Of a DNA stretch of 64,000 nucleotides, positions 60,209-64,000 are shown piece by piece. Position numbers and translations under genes: made by a program. The notes below the pieces were generated by a model. The model saw nothing but the letters and a program-made list of their open reading frames with translations, did no database searches and was not told the DNA's origin. The stretch comes from an uncultured Chitinophaga sp. (GTDB taxonomy: Bacteria; Bacteroidota; Bacteroidia; Cytophagales; Cyclobacteriaceae), in NCBI GenBank assembly GCA_902168205.1, contig CABHOK010000005.1:52442-116441 (forward strand), written 5' to 3'. Every line of letters begins with the position of its first letter. Within the stretch, counting starts at the first letter, position 1.

Positions 60209-60242
60209 TATGGTTGTGCGAAGGTATTTTTACACGACCATA
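60209..60242 (+). terminator. Hairpin after the esterase gene
   Basis: Arms tatggttgtg (60209-60218) and cacgaccata (60233-60242) with one G-U wobble. It lies 28 bases after the esterase stop. Confidence 0.5.
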
Positions 60243-60464
60243 CTACTTATAATTACACAGGATTGTATAAATCTATATATAGGCTGCCGGCTATATTTTA
60301 TGTTACACGACACTGTATCCTTCCAATAATTCTATAAAGGATACGACTGCGATTGATCTAATAATTTCTGTTTGTACAGACTCACCGCTCGCGTTTTAAT
60401 TACGGTTTATTTTTTTTGCCAGGTGCTACACCCAATTCAGGTTTTTAACCACTTTATAAGACAT

Positions 60465-60697
60465 CTCAATCATGTATATAAATAGTCTCATTGTAACAAT
60501 TGAGGCGTTGGAATATCTATGCACACAGCCTTAGGAGAGATATCTGCGTGTTCGATGCATTTTGATATCAGTAGTATTACGGAGATTCAAGTTTATAGCC
60601 GCAAATTATCTTCGGTCATAAATCAAGGGTGTTATGGCAACTATATATAGGTATACGTCACTCGTAATAACAATTGACTGGACGATGATGCCCGGTT
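60465..60697 (+). repeat. Diverged leader repeat, copy B
   Basis: Second copy of the sequence at 51753-51985, with the core at 60546-60623. It ends about 140 bases before the preferred receptor start. Copies lie in the same orientation relative to their genes. Confidence 0.8.
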
Positions 60698-60837
60698 GCC
60701 ATAGTGGCTTGTTTAAAGATCAGGTAATCATTTAAATTTTAATTATGGCTTTTTCTACTAAATGTACAGAGTGCACGTCTATTGCCATTCGCTGGCAACA
60801 GCACGCGGCCTTATTTCGGACACACGTCAAGTTCCGG

Positions 60838-63555
60838 ATGTTTATTTTTTCTATACTGGCAATTTTATCATGTCAGCTAAGTGTAGCACAAAGTTCCCGA
60901 TTGGTTTCCGGCATAGTAAAAGATACTGCAGGCGTTCCTTTGCCCGGTGTTGCCGTTGCTTTCAAGAGCAAACAAGCAGGAACATATACTGACTCCGATG
61001 GCAAGTTTTCGATGCAGGTTCGTAAAACAACCACGCATCTGTCTTTTTCATTTATTGGTTTTGCTACCATTGAAACTGCTATACCGGAGTCTGGCAGTAT
61101 GACCATTGTGATGGAAGAAGCGGCTGGTCAACTCGATGAAGTTGTTATAGCAGTAGGAAGCCGCGCTGCACAGCGTACCGTTACGGATTCACCACTCCCT
61201 ATTGATAATATATCCGTTAAAGAACTTCTCGGTACGGGGCAGCTTACGTTTGATAAAGCGTTACAATATAGAGTGCCGTCTTTCAATACCGTGCAGACAC
61301 CGGTAAACGATGCGACCTCGCTATTAGATCCGTATGAGATCAGGAATATGGGGCCGAGTCGAACGCTCGTTCTTATTAACGGTAAGCGGAAAAATGCAAG
61401 TGCCCTGATATATACCCAAACATCTCCAGGGCGTGGAGAAAGTGGTGCCGATATATCCGCTATACCAATAGATGCCATTAAGCGCGTTGAAGTACTTCGG
61501 GATGGAGCATCTGCCCAATACGGATCAGACGCCATTGCAGGTGTTATGAATGTGGTTCTGAAAGACAATACCGATGGAGGTTCGTTCACATTCAGAACCG
61601 GGATAACATCAAAAGGCGATGGTAAAATGATCGGGTTGAGTTTGAATAATGGTATAAATCTCTCCGGCAAAGGATACATTAACTATACAATCGATCTGTC
61701 AAAAGTAGGTCTTGCCAATCGCCCGGGTACAGTAGATGCAGAAGGTGAAGCGTCTGACTTTGGTGCTGATATAAACCAGGTAAAAACTTTCCTTGCTGTT
61801 AAACCGGATGCCGGTAACATCAACGGATCACCGGCAACGGCAGCTTCCAAATTCCTGGTGAACGGAGGATTTGATATCAACGAACATGCAGAGCTATATT
61901 TCAATGCAGCCTATATTTACAAAAAGGTAAATAGCTTCGCCAATTATCGAACCCCGTATTGGCGACCTACAGATTATGGTTTGCTAACGCCTGCAGGAGA
62001 ACAATACGCGGGTTACCTTCCTACATTTGATGGCGACCTGAATGATTATAATAGTACCGTTGGTTTCAGAACGAACAAAAACGGATGGAACACCGATGTG
62101 AGTTTTACAACCGGTGGGAACAAACAATTATATACGGTCTCCAATTCCGTTAACAGAAATACAGCAGGGCTTACTGATTCACAGGGAAATGTATTGTATA
62201 GAGAAAAGAGTCCGATCATATTCAGAGCGGGCGGGTATAGTTTTTCTCACTATGTAGGCAATGTAGATATATCGAGAACAGTGGCTGAGAAAGTACATAT
62301 AGCATTCGGTTCTGAATTCAGATCCGAAAATTTTGAGATCATCGAAGGTGATCGTGCATCTTATGAAGGCGGTGGCGCAGACTCGTTCGCGGGGAACAGT
62401 GCAGAAAATTCTTTCAAGTCAGACCGATATAACTTTGGAGGCTATGTGGATGTTGGTGTCGACTTAACCGAAAATTTCCTGGTGAACGCTGCCGGACGTT
62501 ATGAAGATTATAGCGACTTCGGTGATGCCTTTGTGTACAAGTTCAGCTCACGCTATAAATTGCTGGATGACAAGATTACACTGCGAGGTTCCATTTCAAC
62601 GGGCTTCAGGGCTCCGTCATTACACCAGATAAATGTTCAGAAAACGCAGTATGGTTTTGTCCCGGGCCAGGGTATCCAGGTTTCCGGTCTTGTTAACAAC
62701 GTGTCGCCTCAGGCTAAACTCGTTGGCGTTCCCAGGCTTGACGCAGAGAAGTCTACCAACCTGACAATAGGTATAGGAGCAAAGCCCGGTGAGAATTTCA
62801 ATTTTACTATTGATTATTACAACATAAAAGTAAAAAACAGAATTGTATTGGGTAATAATATAGGTCCAAGTGGTAATCCGGATGCCCGTTTAGATCAAGT
62901 ATTGGCGAGTAATAATATTGTAGGACTTAGTTTCTTTGCCAACGCCCTGGATACACGCACCGCTGGTATTGATTTCGTTGCAAGCTATAAGAGCATTGCT
63001 GTTGGAAATGGTACTTTGAGATTGAACCTGGCCGGTAACTATACGTTGGAAAACAAAAGAGAAGGCCGTGTAAAAAATCCTGCGATAATTGCTGAAGCGG
63101 GACAGACCGTATTGAATGCTACACAGGAAGCATTGATGTTTACATCGCGTCCAAAATACAAGGCGATACTTGGCGCAGACTATACACTTGGCAAGTTTAA
63201 TTTCACGTTGACAAATACAGCATTCGGACCAACCAAATTCAGAAATGCCGGTATGAATAATAATCTTCAAATAGAGTTTTTAACAAAAGTGGTTACTGAC
63301 CTCGGCATAAGCTACCAGTTTGATGATGCTGTTTCTGTAACGTTTAATGCCAACAATATTTTCAACGTTTTGCCTGAATGGAAATTTGTTGCGCTCAATG
63401 CGGAAGGCAATGCAATTTTGAATGACCCTGCAGCGATCAAGGTTCAGTCTAACCTGGTTACTTTTAATCAGCGATATTCCCGAATGACATACGATGGTTA
63501 TCATTTTAGTCAACTGGGCAGTATGTTTAATCTCGCGTTAAATGTGAAAATTTAA
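60838..63555 (+). CDS. TonB-dependent receptor
   Basis: I chose the ATG at 60838 (MFIFSILAILSCQLSVAQSS), which begins the signal peptide; an ATG at 60745 would bury it. The 905-residue protein has a carboxypeptidase-D-like domain (GIVKDTAGVPLPGVAVAFKS), a plug (VEVLRDGASAQYGSDAIAGV, NMGPSRTLVLINGKRKNASA) and a barrel ending NLALNVKI. It belongs to the general TonB receptor group rather than SusC, as no SusD follows and the plug lacks the SusC motif. Substrate unknown; the neighbours suggest a hemicellulose oligosaccharide. Confidence 0.93.
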   Translation: MFIFSILAILSCQLSVAQSSRLVSGIVKDTAGVPLPGVAVAFKSKQAGTYTDSDGKFSMQVRKTTTHLSFSFIGFATIETAIPESGSMTIVMEEAAGQLDEVVIAVGSRAAQRTVTDSPLPIDNISVKELLGTGQLTFDKALQYRVPSFNTVQTPVNDATSLLDPYEIRNMGPSRTLVLINGKRKNASALIYTQTSPGRGESGADISAIPIDAIKRVEVLRDGASAQYGSDAIAGVMNVVLKDNTDGGSFTFRTGITSKGDGKMIGLSLNNGINLSGKGYINYTIDLSKVGLANRPGTVDAEGEASDFGADINQVKTFLAVKPDAGNINGSPATAASKFLVNGGFDINEHAELYFNAAYIYKKVNSFANYRTPYWRPTDYGLLTPAGEQYAGYLPTFDGDLNDYNSTVGFRTNKNGWNTDVSFTTGGNKQLYTVSNSVNRNTAGLTDSQGNVLYREKSPIIFRAGGYSFSHYVGNVDISRTVAEKVHIAFGSEFRSENFEIIEGDRASYEGGGADSFAGNSAENSFKSDRYNFGGYVDVGVDLTENFLVNAAGRYEDYSDFGDAFVYKFSSRYKLLDDKITLRGSISTGFRAPSLHQINVQKTQYGFVPGQGIQVSGLVNNVSPQAKLVGVPRLDAEKSTNLTIGIGAKPGENFNFTIDYYNIKVKNRIVLGNNIGPSGNPDARLDQVLASNNIVGLSFFANALDTRTAGIDFVASYKSIAVGNGTLRLNLAGNYTLENKREGRVKNPAIIAEAGQTVLNATQEALMFTSRPKYKAILGADYTLGKFNFTLTNTAFGPTKFRNAGMNNNLQIEFLTKVVTDLGISYQFDDAVSVTFNANNIFNVLPEWKFVALNAEGNAILNDPAAIKVQSNLVTFNQRYSRMTYDGYHFSQLGSMFNLALNVKI

Positions 63556-63607
63556 GAAGTGGTGGAGATACTCGAGGTGCTGTGAAAAGTAACCGCGAGC
63601 CCGATAG

Positions 63608-63644
63608 CAGATATAGTATACCCATGGCAGGTATACTATATCTG
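63608..63644. terminator. Bidirectional terminator with perfect 15-bp stem
   Basis: Arms cagatatagtatacc (63608-63622) and ggtatactatatctg (63630-63644) around a 7-base loop, followed by ttgttttcagctttt. It separates convergent receptor and galactosidase genes. Confidence 0.88.
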
Positions 63645-63661
63645 TTGTTTTCAGCTTTTAC

Positions 63662-64000
63662 CTAGCGAACTTCTTCGATCACCAGCACTACACTTTTTCT
63701 TCCACCGTTAACATCAGGGTTGAAACCGACTTTCATCAGGAAATCTCCGGAATAGATCTGCTCCGGATTGATTGACGATTGTGTGCCGGGATATAGATTC
63801 GTCTCCTGTATTTTATAGCGTTTGGTTGCGTCCAGACCTTTCAGTTTTACCGGAAGCTTACTCCATTCGCCAAAGCGGTTCTTCACCAGGTAGTTGAACA
63901 GCACAGCCTTTCGCTTGTCGTTCTGCACATATAGTAAAGATGCTATACTTTGCTCTTTCGGATCAGCCAAACGATACAGATCGCCTTGCCATATAACAGG
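63662..64000 (-). CDS. Alpha-galactosidase GH36, C-terminal end (cut by right edge)
   Basis: The visible 112 codons are the C-terminal beta-sandwich of a GH36 alpha-galactosidase. The family motif WQGDLYRLADPKE is at the right edge, followed by KAVLFNYLVKNRFG and VKLKGLDATKRYKIQETN. The catalytic barrel lies outside the window. It would remove galactose from xyloglucan or galactomannan side chains, consistent with the neighbouring GH74 and GH29 genes. Confidence 0.88.
   Translation of the reverse strand, partial: PVIWQGDLYRLADPKEQSIASLLYVQNDKRKAVLFNYLVKNRFGEWSKLPVKLKGLDATKRYKIQETNLYPGTQSSINPEQIYSGDFLMKVGFNPDVNGGRKSVVLVIEEVR

Larger units (their letters stand above)
60181..60837. other. Long leader region before the last TonB receptor
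   Basis: About 650 bases without a supported gene. It holds a hairpin at 60209-60242 (tatggttgtg / cacgaccata, one G-U), a second with 8-bp arms gtatcctt (60315-60322) / aaggatac (60337-60344), and then leader repeat copy B. The reading frame of the receptor stays open back to 60745, but its signal peptide starts at 60838. Confidence 0.55.

Overview
The window looks like chromosomal DNA of a free-living, polysaccharide-degrading member of the Bacteroidota, probably a Cytophagales-type organism. This rests on three SusC/TonB-dependent receptors, two SusD lipoproteins, a sigma/FecR/STN-receptor signalling trio, a T9SS C-terminal sorting domain, a Reg_prop-type sensor kinase, many lipoproteins and mostly absent Shine-Dalgarno sequences. 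The genus assignment is inference. No rRNA, tRNA, CRISPR, phage or IS element was recognised.

Layout. 0-4 kb: the start of a secreted protein running off the left edge, small orphan genes (DUF2158, a CheY-like receiver, a hypothetical), an AraC remnant, and a lipoprotein-Hsp20 operon. 4.2-7.4 kb: a minus-strand operon of a NEW3-domain protein and a NosF/NosY-like ABC transporter. 7.7-8.2 kb: a decayed alcohol dehydrogenase gene. 8.4-13.4 kb: an L-fucose operon (aldo/keto reductase, Zn-dehydrogenase, mutarotase, GH29 fucosidase) with a divergent AraC regulator. 14-15 kb: GH43. 15.2-27.9 kb: ECF sigma, FecR, STN-SusC, SusD and two FG-GAP/ASPIC (CRTAC1-like) lipoproteins. 28-31 kb: two secreted esterases, one carrying two esterase domains.

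31.3-40.8 kb: SusC, SusD, then a lipoprotein lactonase, a BASS-family transporter, a Sec-exported RraA/HMG-aldolase-like protein and a Tat-exported acid-sugar dehydratase. All enzymes of this set carry export signals, suggesting sugar-acid breakdown outside the cytoplasm; this is the most novel-looking system here. 40.9-49.1 kb, convergent: GH3 glycosidase, FAH-fold dehydratase, ketoglutarate-semialdehyde dehydrogenase, IlvD/Edd dehydratase and GntP permease, a cytoplasmic Weimberg-type pentose route. An AraC regulator and a gluconokinase-like FGGY kinase diverge from it at 49.3-51.7 kb.

51.7-64 kb: a propeller sensor histidine kinase, a GH74-type xyloglucanase with a T9SS tail, a sialate-O-acetylesterase-type esterase, a TonB-dependent receptor and the C-terminal end of a GH36 alpha-galactosidase. 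With GH29, GH43, GH3 and the esterases this fits hemicellulose (xyloglucan-like) use: side chains and backbone are cut outside, sugars enter through TonB receptors, and monosaccharides are oxidised rather than phosphorylated.

Two sequence-level oddities stand out. TATA is strongly over-used, including a context rule for the Ile codon ATA. A diverged ~225-bp leader sequence is shared by the sensor kinase gene and the last TonB receptor gene.
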